Origin: Fidelibacterota bacterium
Lineage (GTDB): Bacteria > Fidelibacterota > Marinisomatia > SCGC-AAA003-L08 > D37C17
Assembly: GCA_030747125.1 (NCBI GenBank)
Contig: JASLLI010000005.1
Location: 1 to 40,309 of the forward strand
DNA length: 40,309 bases
Direction: 5' to 3'
The notes below the pieces were generated by a model that searched no databases, was not told the origin of the DNA, and saw nothing but the letters and a program-made list of their open reading frames with translations. The position numbers and the translations under genes are program-made. Below are positions 1-7,218 of this stretch, piece after piece. Numbering within the stretch: position 1 is the first letter of the stretch; every line of letters begins with the position of its first letter.

Positions 1-57
1 GTGTTGGTAGGAGACTAACTCACAGGTCAGTAATATATTATACAACCTAACGTAAAA

Positions 58-95
58 GAAAAAGGGCAGTGGATAACCCATACTGCCCTTTTTTT
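58..95. terminator. Bidirectional intrinsic terminator
   Basis: A 10-bp perfect stem (AAAGGGCAGT pairing with ACTGCCCTTT) has an 11-nt loop. An A-rich run precedes it and seven T follow, so it can terminate in both directions. It would serve the minus-strand lipoprotein gene ending at 127 and any plus-strand gene entering from the left edge. In the two open plus frames such a gene would stop at about position 18 or 48. Confidence 0.85.
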
Positions 96-126
96 ACTGT
101 TGGGGAAAATGGTACTATACCATTTT

Positions 127-1056
127 TTAACCTTTGGTTGAATACCGGTATCGTTTATGTGCCTTCACGGTGAGGGCATGGTGTATCTGGATAATTGTAA
201 TTTGCTTCTCAGTGAGAATTTCCTGATGATTTGATTTTTTAGTCAGCATGAGTTCCACTGATGAACTAATAAAAGAATCGGTATCAATATTACCTTCTTT
301 ATATTGAAGCTGAAGATTTTCCATATCTGTTTTGAAGGTGGTCATCAGAGTTTCAAATTGTTCTAATTGTTCCTCGGATAAATCTAACGCCCTAATTTTT
401 TCTTCTTTAAATCTGTCCGGATTTTTTGCATGTTTTCCGAAATGTCTTTTATCGGATTTCATTTCCTCTTTTTTTGCTTCTAAGAGCTCCTTTTGTTCAT
501 CCGTCAGTAAATTATTTATGGATGCTTTCATAAATAGTCTCAGCGCAAAAATATTAGCTTTGAAAACTTCAAATGTGATTTCTTCATTTTTCCACTGAGT
601 TTCTAATGTCTCTCTACGGGTATTAAAATCTGTAATGATGCCATTAAAAGTTTCCACCTGAGATTCATCTAAAAGTGATTCTAAATATTCAACTTTTTTC
701 TCAAAATGAATTTTATGTTTAGGTTCATGATCCGGGAAGGAATTGAATCCATGGTCATGGAACTTACCCTCCTTAATACCTTCTAACAGTTTAGTTATTT
801 GTTCTTCTGTGAGAATGTCAGCCAATGATGCTGCTAATTTCCACAAACTCCCCGGGTGTGCGTGGAGTTCACGGCTTTCATGCAGGCGGGTCCTTACAAT
901 CGTTTCCTGTGACCGGTCTAATTCTAATTCAGAGTTTAAATCTTCAATAAGGGCTTCCTGATCTGAAAACAGGTTATCTTTATCCGTTAAATTGGCTTCA
1001 CAACCAATGGTTAACAAGGCTGTGATAGAGAAGAGAATGAGAGTTATTTTTTTCAT
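127..1056 (-). CDS. Lipoprotein with three Spy/LTXXQ-like repeats
   Basis: Predicted envelope lipoprotein of 309 aa. The N-terminus is a signal peptide ending in the lipobox LLTIGC, with the lipidated Cys at about residue 19. The rest is charged and helical and contains recurring LTxEQ-like motifs (ILTEEQ at 81, LLTDEQ at 183, LSEEQ at 226, ILTEKQ at 280), as in Spy/CpxP and heavy-metal-sensor proteins. Residues 123-195 and 222-290 align as two copies of one module: a (D/E)xQ start, then Q(W/Y)K, an acidic-I segment, an F, and a closing LLT/ILT-x-EQ. Residues 36-98 look like a more diverged third copy. Spy-family proteins are periplasmic chaperones or stress and metal sensors, and which role applies here is unknown. 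It is divergent from an ECF sigma operon that encodes another Spy-like protein, so shared regulation is likely. Confidence 0.8.
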   Translation of the reverse strand: MKKITLILFSITALLTIGCEANLTDKDNLFSDQEALIEDLNSELELDRSQETIVRTRLHESRELHAHPGSLWKLAASLADILTEEQITKLLEGIKEGKFHDHGFNSFPDHEPKHKIHFEKKVEYLESLLDESQVETFNGIITDFNTRRETLETQWKNEEITFEVFKANIFALRLFMKASINNLLTDEQKELLEAKKEEMKSDKRHFGKHAKNPDRFKEEKIRALDLSEEQLEQFETLMTTFKTDMENLQLQYKEGNIDTDSFISSSVELMLTKKSNHQEILTEKQITIIQIHHALTVKAHKRYRYSTKG

Positions 1057-1175
1057 TTTGTTCCTTTTTTATTTAATTGATTCCCCTAATAGACCGTGAA
1101 GTATAATAAAAGTTAACTGCCAATTTAAATAAATATTTTAACTTATTGATATTTCAGTCGTCATAAAATCAAACA
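1057..1175. promoter_or_regulatory. Divergent promoter region of the sigma/Spy module
   Basis: This 119-nt AT-rich gap separates two divergent starts, the Spy-repeat lipoprotein (minus) and the ECF sigma factor (plus), so it must hold promoters for both. I see no clear pair of -35/-10 boxes that I would assign. ECF operons are often autoregulated, so a non-housekeeping promoter is plausible. The sigma gene has no clear Shine-Dalgarno sequence before its ATG. Confidence 0.5.
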
Positions 1176-1709
1176 ATGGAAGATGATACAACGCTAATAC
1201 ATGGATTTCTGAATGGGGATATTCATTGTTTTAATGAATTAATCAGAAAACATGAAAGCTGGGTTCATGTAATGGTAAATCAAATTGTAAAACACAGGGA
1301 AGACTCTGAAGATATTGCCCAGGATGTATTTGTAAAAGTGTACTTTTCTCTAAAAAAATTTAGATTTGAATCAGAATTTAAAACCTGGTTGTACAGAATA
1401 GTAATTAATCGGATTAATAATTATTTTCGAAAGCAGAAATTACTTTCCTGGTTTGGGTACGAACTATATGAAGATATAACTCCTGAAGCCTCAGAGTCAA
1501 ATAATGAGAGCGACAAGTTATTTTCTCTGGCATCACAATTACCAGCTACGCAGCGGAATATTGTACTGTTGAGGATCTATCAGGATTTACCTTTCAAAGC
1601 CATTGGAAAGATATTATCAATTTCAGAAAATTCAGCAAAGGTATCATTTCATAAGGCAAAACAAAATTTAAGACAATATTGGGAGCAGTCAAATGAACAA
1701 GAAATCTGA
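1176..1709 (+). CDS. ECF-type RNA polymerase sigma factor
   Basis: A 177-aa sigma-70 family protein of the extracytoplasmic-function (ECF) size class, which has regions 2 and 4 only. Region 2 is visible at about residues 10-90, with the DIAQDVFVKVY core and the FKTWLYRIVINRINNYFRK segment that binds the -10 element. Region 4 lies at about 120-170: LPATQRNIVLLRIYQDLPFKAIG followed by a helix-turn-helix ending in AKVSFHKAKQNLR. It should direct RNA polymerase to a small envelope-stress regulon. The gene overlaps the next one by 17 nt, an arrangement typical of sigma/anti-sigma pairs. A Spy-like periplasmic protein follows, so metal or misfolded-protein stress in the periplasm is the likely signal. 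The exact signal cannot be read from the sequence. Confidence 0.93.
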   Translation: MEDDTTLIHGFLNGDIHCFNELIRKHESWVHVMVNQIVKHREDSEDIAQDVFVKVYFSLKKFRFESEFKTWLYRIVINRINNYFRKQKLLSWFGYELYEDITPEASESNNESDKLFSLASQLPATQRNIVLLRIYQDLPFKAIGKILSISENSAKVSFHKAKQNLRQYWEQSNEQEI

Positions 1710-2037
1710 ATTTATACAGGCAGTACATCAAAAAATTAAACAAAAAAAACAACAGCGGGTTAACTTGTTGACTATTGGTACATCTATATTTTTAATAATA
1801 ATCATGATGACAATACACCAGGATGACACATTGTTTTTAACAGAACCCCTGTCTATTTTATCAGACTTTTACGATGTGGAAGTATATACCTGGGAATATT
1901 TGGAAGATATGACGAAGGATGAAATATTTTCCTATTTATTAGAAGATGAATCCGTATATGAATTTATTGACTTTGCTGAGCAAGATGAAGAAATTAAAAC
2001 GATAATAAACTCAATTAATTGGGAGACAACACAATGA
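1693..2037 (+). CDS. Putative anti-sigma factor, single TM
   Basis: A 114-aa protein overlapping the sigma gene by 17 nt. It has a short basic cytoplasmic N-terminus (about residues 1-23, KKQQR just before the membrane), one TM helix (LLTIGTSIFLIIIMMTI, about 25-41) and an acidic C-terminal part of about 70 residues that would face the periplasm. I see no zinc-binding ZAS motif (HxxxCxxC). Position, topology and size fit a membrane anti-sigma factor such as CnrY, whose short cytoplasmic segment wraps the sigma factor. That is an inference from context; the sequence itself matches no family I can name. Its stop overlaps the start of the Spy-like gene (ATGA). Confidence 0.6.
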   Translation: MNKKSEFIQAVHQKIKQKKQQRVNLLTIGTSIFLIIIMMTIHQDDTLFLTEPLSILSDFYDVEVYTWEYLEDMTKDEIFSYLLEDESVYEFIDFAEQDEEIKTIINSINWETTQ

Positions 2038-2498
2038 AAATTTTACTCATAACCCTATGTATGGCAAGCTCTTTTTTAGTAGCGCAGCCCCATCATTTTG
2101 GTCCGGGACATGAAAAAGCCCGCATGATGAAAAAATGGAAACTTATCGAGTATCTTGATTTGAATGAAGAGCAGAGCGAGAAGTTCTTCCTGCGGGTAAC
2201 CACACTTGAAAAGGAATTGAAAGCATTCCATAAGAAGGAAAGAGCTATACGAGAAGACTTACATGATCTCTTAGATGCAGAAGAAGTAGATGGAGAGAAA
2301 GCCAGAAAACTCATAGGTGAATACTTTGACTTAAAGTTGGAAATATCTGAATTATTAAAACATCACCATCAAGGGATAAACGACATATTGTCTGATGAAC
2401 AGCAGATAAAGTATGCCCTATTTGAACATCAGTTTAAAAAGAAGATGAAGGATGAGTGGTTCGACAAAAAGGGAAAATGGGGTAAAGGGAAACCTTAA
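2034..2498 (+). CDS. Small Spy/CpxP-like periplasmic protein
   Basis: The true start is most likely the ATG at 2034, not the TTG at 2019 given by the ORF track. GGGAGA lies 7 nt upstream, the start overlaps the previous stop as ATGA, and the product then begins with a proper signal peptide (MKILLITLCMASSFLVAQ). The mature part (about 135 aa) is charged and helical, rich in His and Lys, with LNEEQSEKFF and ILSDEQQIKYALFEHQFKKKM. These match the LTXXQ pattern of Spy/CpxP and the periplasmic heavy-metal sensor CnrX. As third gene of the sigma operon it could be the sensor that controls the membrane anti-sigma protein, or a stress chaperone made as output. His clusters (PHHFGPGH near the N-terminus, KHHHQG) could bind metal. 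Confidence 0.78.
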   Translation: MKILLITLCMASSFLVAQPHHFGPGHEKARMMKKWKLIEYLDLNEEQSEKFFLRVTTLEKELKAFHKKERAIREDLHDLLDAEEVDGEKARKLIGEYFDLKLEISELLKHHHQGINDILSDEQQIKYALFEHQFKKKMKDEWFDKKGKWGKGKP

Positions 2499-2538
2499 CC
2501 TTGTGTGTAGTCTCCCCTGATAAAGGTTTTAGTATACT

Positions 2539-2697
2539 TTAAAAATAATCCCCATAATTACATGGTCCTGTATGTTTATGAGGCTTCATATCTCGTAATT
2601 GATAACAAGAGCTGTAATAAGAATTGATTCCCAATAATACTTGGTAAACAATAAACAGAATGATTACTGTGTAAAATATCTTCTCGATTTTTTTCAT
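2539..2697 (-). CDS. Small membrane ORF with Cys/His tail (52 aa)
   Basis: Found by reading the gap; it is below the ORF-track cutoff. The minus frame runs from an ATG at 2697 to a TAA at 2539 and encodes 52 aa. A short basic start (MKKIEK) is followed by a hydrophobic stretch (IFYTVIILFIVYQVLLGI) and a polar tail with two Cys and several His (HKHTGPC near the end). This is a plausible single-pass or signal-anchored small protein. The sequence upstream of the ATG is A-rich without a clear Shine-Dalgarno. It is convergent with the Spy-like gene and downstream of the RodZ-like gene. No family recognised; it could be a chance ORF. Confidence 0.4.
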   Translation of the reverse strand: MKKIEKIFYTVIILFIVYQVLLGINSYYSSCYQLRDMKPHKHTGPCNYGDYF

Positions 2698-2831
2698 ACA
2701 TTTTTTTGTTTTTTTTCAATCAAAGTATTAAATGAAAATAATCTAATTTTATAATGTTCCAATTTTAGATTCAGGTTTTTAGATTTAATCTTCAATCTTA
2801 TAGGGAAGTTGGTGTTTCCTCGTTTAAAACA

Positions 2832-3344
2832 CTACCTCCGGTAAAACCCAAGGTATAATTGGGACTTCTCCGCTTCATAAGATCCACGGATGGCGAAACC
2901 ACCATCTGACAGAAAATTATCCATAGGAATTGCATTCAATTGCATACGGATATGCTCTGCACTCCAGAACTCAAAATTAATTGTACTCTCAAAATCAAAA
3001 ATATACTGGTCCCCTTTAGAGACAACCTGATTCATTAACTGGGTTACCTCACCATTCCCTGATTTACTGATATTGACTTTAGTATCTGCTAAAATCTCCA
3101 AAGTGAGGGTATAAGGTGCAAAAAGTTTTATGATTCCTGTAAAATCCCGATCTTTCTTTTCAGGGAGAAAGTCGTTATTATTCAGGGGAAGTTGATTTAA
3201 CAGCAGGGTAGCATGGTTTAATTCTTCAGGAGCAGACGGTTCTGCCGGTGATTGGATTGTTCTAATCGGCTGTGGAGGGACAGCCTCAGTTTCCGGAGAA
3301 GTATCCTCCTCACCTTCAGGAGGTTGAGTTAGGGATTTTTTTTT
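2832..3344 (-). pseudogene. RodZ-like protein, C-terminal part in shifted frame
   Basis: This frame continues the RodZ-like gene after a one-base frame change. It is open from 3344, inside the A-run, to the stop at 2832. A TGA at 3347-3345 blocks it upstream, so it cannot be a longer independent gene. The ORF track shows only the part after a TTG at 3101. It encodes a Pro/Glu/Ser-rich linker, then about 95 residues of beta-rich sequence (from LFAPYTLTLEILADTKV to the C-terminal YLGFYRR). This resembles the periplasmic C-terminal domain of RodZ (DUF4115-like). There is no convincing start codon or ribosome site of its own, so expression would need frameshifting, slippage or correction of a base call. 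Read together with the upstream frame the product would be about 349 aa, a normal RodZ length. Confidence 0.72.
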
Positions 3345-3880
3345 TCAGCAGAGTCCTCAGTTGAGGGGATTGTATCCGCTGAAGGTATATCCTTACTTTC
3401 ATCCTGCAAAGGAGAGGATTGTGTGGTTTTGGGAGGGGTATTGTCAATCTCATCTGACTGTTCATCTGTTATTTTTCCTGCCCAGAACAGGATGAGAAAA
3501 ATACCAATGATGACAGCGGCTCCCGTGGCAATCTGTTTTGGAGAAATCTGGGCAAGGAATGGTTCCGGCGTTTCACTTAACCCTTTTGAAACTGGTTCAA
3601 TTGTATTAGGTTTTACCTCAATTTCAGGAGAAGAAATTTTCCCTGTGGTGTAGAGTTCATAGTCCACCAATGCTTTACCTGAATCAGCGCCAATATATTC
3701 TGTATAGGCACGCAAAAAGAGGCGCATATAAACGGTAGGAAGTACCTGAAAATCTCCTTCCTCAATAGCTTGAATATATTTAGGATTGATTTTGGTGAAT
3801 TCACATATCTCACCAATTTCAATATTTTGGGATTCCCGATGCTGTTTCAGGTGGTCAAAAAATGAATCTGTGCTGGTCAT
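3329..3880 (-). CDS. rodZ: RodZ-like cytoskeletal HTH protein, N-terminal part
   Basis: RodZ-type architecture. There is an N-terminal HTH_25/Xre-like domain (about residues 6-75, with INPKYIQAIEEGDF and YMRLFLRAYTEYIG), a linker, and one TM helix (about 116-135, QIATGAAVIIGIFLILFWAG). An acidic Pro/Ser/Thr-rich periplasmic linker follows, ending early at residue 183. RodZ links MreB filaments to the membrane in rod-shape control. The stop comes six codons after the start of a ten-A run, and the missing C-terminal domain is encoded directly downstream in the -1 frame. The gene starts 14 nt after the maf stop and is the last of the C25 peptidase-maf-rodZ series. The short product alone would keep the MreB-binding HTH and TM but lose the periplasmic domain. 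Confidence 0.78.
   Translation of the reverse strand: MTSTDSFFDHLKQHRESQNIEIGEICEFTKINPKYIQAIEEGDFQVLPTVYMRLFLRAYTEYIGADSGKALVDYELYTTGKISSPEIEVKPNTIEPVSKGLSETPEPFLAQISPKQIATGAAVIIGIFLILFWAGKITDEQSDEIDNTPPKTTQSSPLQDESKDIPSADTIPSTEDSAEKKNP
3336..3345 (-). other. A10 homopolymer at the RodZ frameshift
   Basis: Ten consecutive T on the plus strand read as AAAAAAAAAA in the coding sense of the RodZ-like gene. Frame 0 stops at 3329, and the -1 frame opens only at 3344. The 16-nt overlap of the two frames is therefore essentially this tract, and the frame change must occur here. Adding one A (A11), re-reading one base (-1 frameshift), or losing two A would restore one long frame. Confidence 0.9.
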
Positions 3881-3894
3881 AAGGGGCTGAAAAA

Positions 3895-4491
3895 TTAAGG
3901 TGTTCCTGAAAGACTGTCCAATAGATTAATCCCCAGTTTTTTTAATTCTGCATAAAATCGGGAAAGGGGGAATCCCACTACATTATCGTAGCATCCGGTT
4001 ATTTCTTTTACAAATAGGCAGCTCCAGTCCTGAATACCGTAAGAACCGGCTTTGTCATAGGGTGGGCAGGTATCAATATAATAGGTGATTTCGCTGCGGC
4101 TGTACTCTCTGAACTTTACCATTGTCATTTCTGAAAATTGGTGATGTAATTGCCGGCTGGAGCAGGTGAGGGTAACACCGGTATAAACGGTATGGGTCTT
4201 TCCACTGAGAGATTCTAACATGGAGATCGCCTGTGATCTGTCATCTGGTTTCCCTAATATATGATCATCCAAAACTACAATGGTATCTGCTCCGATAACC
4301 AACGCTTCAGGAAATTGATTTCCCACATCATTGGCTTTCATCTCTGCCAGAATACTACAATATTCTTCCGGGTTGCCATCCGGTGTCAAACTGTCTTCAT
4401 CCACATTGGGGAGAATGATATCAAAGGGATAGTTCAGTCTCTGCAGAAGCACTCTTCTTCTGGGACTGCTGGATGCCAGAATCATTTTCAT
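3895..4491 (-). CDS. maf: Maf-family nucleotide pyrophosphatase
   Basis: Maf/YhdE-type nucleoside triphosphate pyrophosphatase of 198 aa, the usual length. It hydrolyses non-canonical or pyrimidine NTPs to NMP and pyrophosphate. Visible motifs are the N-terminal ILASSSPRRRVLL substrate loop, VIGADTIVVLD, ILGKPDD, SGKTHTVYTGV, and a C-terminal PPYDKAGSYGIQD. The last is characteristic of the dTTP/UTP-specific YhdE branch, though the subtype is inferred from memory of the motif. The start overlaps the stop of the upstream C25 peptidase gene by 4 nt (ATGA), indicating coupling. A second in-frame ATG two codons later would also give a good start (MILASSSPRR). Maf beside a rod-shape gene is a common arrangement in other bacteria. 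Confidence 0.93.
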   Translation of the reverse strand: MKMILASSSPRRRVLLQRLNYPFDIILPNVDEDSLTPDGNPEEYCSILAEMKANDVGNQFPEALVIGADTIVVLDDHILGKPDDRSQAISMLESLSGKTHTVYTGVTLTCSSRQLHHQFSEMTMVKFREYSRSEITYYIDTCPPYDKAGSYGIQDWSCLFVKEITGCYDNVVGFPLSRFYAELKKLGINLLDSLSGTP

Positions 4492-7025
4492 GGAATTTTC
4501 GCTAAAGTATAAATTTCTTCAAATACAGGCTTTCCCTCAGTTTTAGCAACAACATGATACAAGTATGCCCCGCCGGGAATATCTCTTCCGGTAGCATCTA
4601 ATCCATTCCAGGGGATGGCAGTAAATTCCTCCGTTGCAATCTGTTCTATCCGGATAATCTTCTCACCATCCAGGGTGTACACCGTTATGGTTATCTCCGC
4701 CGGCAGATGGGGTACTATCATGGTGAAATGGGTTTTATCTGAAAAAGGATTGGGGATAGGGTACACCTTATTCAAATTGAAAGACTGAGATGGAGTTCTA
4801 TCCAATATATCCCATTGGATTGTTATGTTAGATTGATTGTTCACACCATCCCATGCTTCAAAGTAGAACTGCTGCCTGCCACTGTGAATAGTGGTAGGAA
4901 CAGGAATTGTGAGCCAACCCTTAGAGCAATCTGTATAAGTGAACTCCTCCCCTGGTATAAGGGTCAACTCATCCTCTCCAAAGGCATAGTGTATGCCGTG
5001 CCCCAAGGCTTCCATGAGGTTAATTCCCGACTCATCATATAGTTCAACCTTTATTGGAGCAGAAGGAATAATTGCAGTGCCTTCATGTAATAATGTATTG
5101 TTTTGCCACAGCATAATTTCAGGACCTTCATTATCATTCCTCTCTGAAGAAATTATTGACAGAGGAAGGGAAGGCAAATATTGTATGGCTCCGTTTTTTC
5201 CCTCATCATCCTGATACAGGCGAAGAGATGCGGTGCAGTCTGAACAATATCCTGCATCCAGGGGGACTCTAAAACAGGCATTCCCGTCTTCAAAATGAAC
5301 TTTGGCAAAATTCACGCCTGGTGACGAAAAAAACAGGGTAGAGTCCTCGCCGAAATTGATCTCTTTTTCCTGTGCTTCTACCAGCAATGTGGAAGATACG
5401 GAAATGTTCTCTACCTCAAGAGTATGGTCCTCAATCAGAGAGATAGACTCAGGGTAGGATTTAATGAGAGCATCATCTTTTTTAGGGAAGGGCAGTCTGA
5501 GAGCGGGGTCTCCGAAAGTATGAAATTTATAAAACGCATTATTTTTTGCAAGGCGTACTATTTCCCCTAAACGATAATTGTGACTGTCTTCTACAAATTG
5601 TCTAATCCCGGCGGTGCTGGTAATACCAAAAAGGTTGTTGAGATAGTTACTGTTTTCAGTGTATCCCACAGCGTCTGTGGTTGCCACTACGGCGATAGCG
5701 CCCCCGGTTTCTAGAAGGAGTGACTCCATAAATGAATTTTCTCCGTAATACTTTCCGAATGAACATGTACCGGCTATCCAAATGGGAAATTTATTTTCCT
5801 CAGGTTGGATGAGCTGTAAATCACGAGATTTTGTTATAAGTTTTTCACCTGCCCAGGTTTCAGAATCACCATGCCCAATATAATTAATCATTGCCAGCCC
5901 ACTGTTTAGATTGTGGATGATATCCCTGGTGAGATTGGGGTAGGCACATCCTGACGGAACCTGTTGTAATACATATTGTACTCCATAAAAGGTAGTTACC
6001 GGAAGGAATGGGATCAGGGAGTCATATATATTATCAGAATTGGTGGTATGGCTGAACTCTGAATCATTAAATGCACAACTGCGATACATATCATCTGCTA
6101 CTAATCCCATTCTGCTGCGCCAAATGCCGGGAATTGGATTTAATGTATAACTGCGGATATTTTCCACAATGTTTTCTGCTTCCTGTAGAGTGGATACGGG
6201 TATTCTGCCACTTGCCAGTTGAGGGTTTCCACTGAAAATATTATCCCCGGAAGGTGTACTGTAGAAGTCATCAGAGGGGTAATCATTATTATAGTAAATG
6301 GGTGGAATATCATTTTCGTCCCCAAAGAGTAATAAAAATTTCAAATCCGGTTTTAGATGAATCTGACTTTGAATAAAATTCCTAATATCGTCCCCCGTAA
6401 TTAAATGCCCTAAACTTTCAACCGTAATTACTTCGGTAATCAGTTCAAATCCAGACTCCACTTCATTGGTATGCATATCAGCAAGATTTTGTGCTGCAGA
6501 GAGGAAAGTTTCAGAGGTGATAATAAGGTATTGGGTACTTTCTGCTCTCCTATTGACATGGGTATGAGGTGTATCCAATAGAAAGGGATGAAAGTACTCA
6601 CTAAATTCAGCAGTGTCATAGTGTATCTCTAATTCGCCCTGGGATAAGAATTCTAATCTGCCCTTTTCAATCCGCCAGGGAATAATCTGTATATTAACTA
6701 CAGGGGTATTCTTATGCCACTGAATCGGCGAAATTTGGATGGGTTCAGGAATTTCCATATTTTGCGGTGCAATTCCTATGCTTTCCCATGCAGGGAATTT
6801 AATTTCCAATTTCAGGCTGGATACATCTTTTGTAATAATCTGCCAGTTAAAAATATCAATCTCAATTTTATTAGAAAATAGAGCTGTATTTGAACCTGGA
6901 AATTTCCAATGGATGGAATTCAATTGGGGTTCTTCAAAGGGAGTAAGTGGTAAGAAATGAGACTTTCCAGGAAGCAGTGAAATCAGAAAGATACCGAGGA
7001 GAAGGATTTTTGCCTTGAATAACAC
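4488..7025 (-). CDS. C25 (gingipain-family) peptidase, PorU-like candidate
   Basis: An 845-aa secreted cysteine peptidase. It has an N-terminal signal peptide (about residues 1-22) and a propeptide-like beta-rich region to about 160. The C25 catalytic domain spans about 165-510, with FLLLFGDENDIP, SGRIPV, the catalytic His in NYIGHGDSETW (His385) and the catalytic Cys in WIAGTCSFGKY (Cys421). Ig-like regions follow, and the last 90 residues begin LNKVYPIPNPF and contain ITVYTLDGEKI and WNGLDATGRDIPGGAYLYHV, a FlgD-like/type IX secretion CTD pattern. In Bacteroidetes the C25 member PorU is the sortase that cleaves such CTDs. This protein could be PorU-like or an ordinary secreted peptidase, which only phylogeny can settle. 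It is the first gene of the minus-strand run with maf and rodZ. Confidence 0.88.
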   Translation of the reverse strand: MLFKAKILLLGIFLISLLPGKSHFLPLTPFEEPQLNSIHWKFPGSNTALFSNKIEIDIFNWQIITKDVSSLKLEIKFPAWESIGIAPQNMEIPEPIQISPIQWHKNTPVVNIQIIPWRIEKGRLEFLSQGELEIHYDTAEFSEYFHPFLLDTPHTHVNRRAESTQYLIITSETFLSAAQNLADMHTNEVESGFELITEVITVESLGHLITGDDIRNFIQSQIHLKPDLKFLLLFGDENDIPPIYYNNDYPSDDFYSTPSGDNIFSGNPQLASGRIPVSTLQEAENIVENIRSYTLNPIPGIWRSRMGLVADDMYRSCAFNDSEFSHTTNSDNIYDSLIPFLPVTTFYGVQYVLQQVPSGCAYPNLTRDIIHNLNSGLAMINYIGHGDSETWAGEKLITKSRDLQLIQPEENKFPIWIAGTCSFGKYYGENSFMESLLLETGGAIAVVATTDAVGYTENSNYLNNLFGITSTAGIRQFVEDSHNYRLGEIVRLAKNNAFYKFHTFGDPALRLPFPKKDDALIKSYPESISLIEDHTLEVENISVSSTLLVEAQEKEINFGEDSTLFFSSPGVNFAKVHFEDGNACFRVPLDAGYCSDCTASLRLYQDDEGKNGAIQYLPSLPLSIISSERNDNEGPEIMLWQNNTLLHEGTAIIPSAPIKVELYDESGINLMEALGHGIHYAFGEDELTLIPGEEFTYTDCSKGWLTIPVPTTIHSGRQQFYFEAWDGVNNQSNITIQWDILDRTPSQSFNLNKVYPIPNPFSDKTHFTMIVPHLPAEITITVYTLDGEKIIRIEQIATEEFTAIPWNGLDATGRDIPGGAYLYHVVAKTEGKPVFEEIYTLAKIP

Positions 7026-7173
7026 AGGTGAATTTACATGGTTTTTAATTAACTGCTAAACTGTCAACTTGATGGTATGAAAATAACTCCAATGGAATCC
7101 AGAGGTGATTATTCAATTTTATAACCGCTCTTCTTTTTGGATTGCATAAGTAAACTCTCCTAAATTTATTGTC

Positions 7174-7189
7174 TTTCCCCGACGGGAAA
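7174..7189 (+). promoter_or_regulatory. Short hairpin in the aconitase leader
   Basis: A perfect 6-bp inverted repeat (TTTCCC CGAC GGGAAA) ends 29 nt before the aconitase ATG, in the divergent gap between the C25 peptidase and acn. It could be a leader structure or an operator. No known motif is matched, and a chance palindrome is possible. Confidence 0.3.
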
Positions 7190-7218
7190 AACCACAATAA
7201 CTTCATCAGGGAGAAATT

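Noticed and set aside
1-50. Possible end of an RNA gene at the left edge
   Set aside because: No rRNA or tRNA 3' signature could be matched; too short to call.
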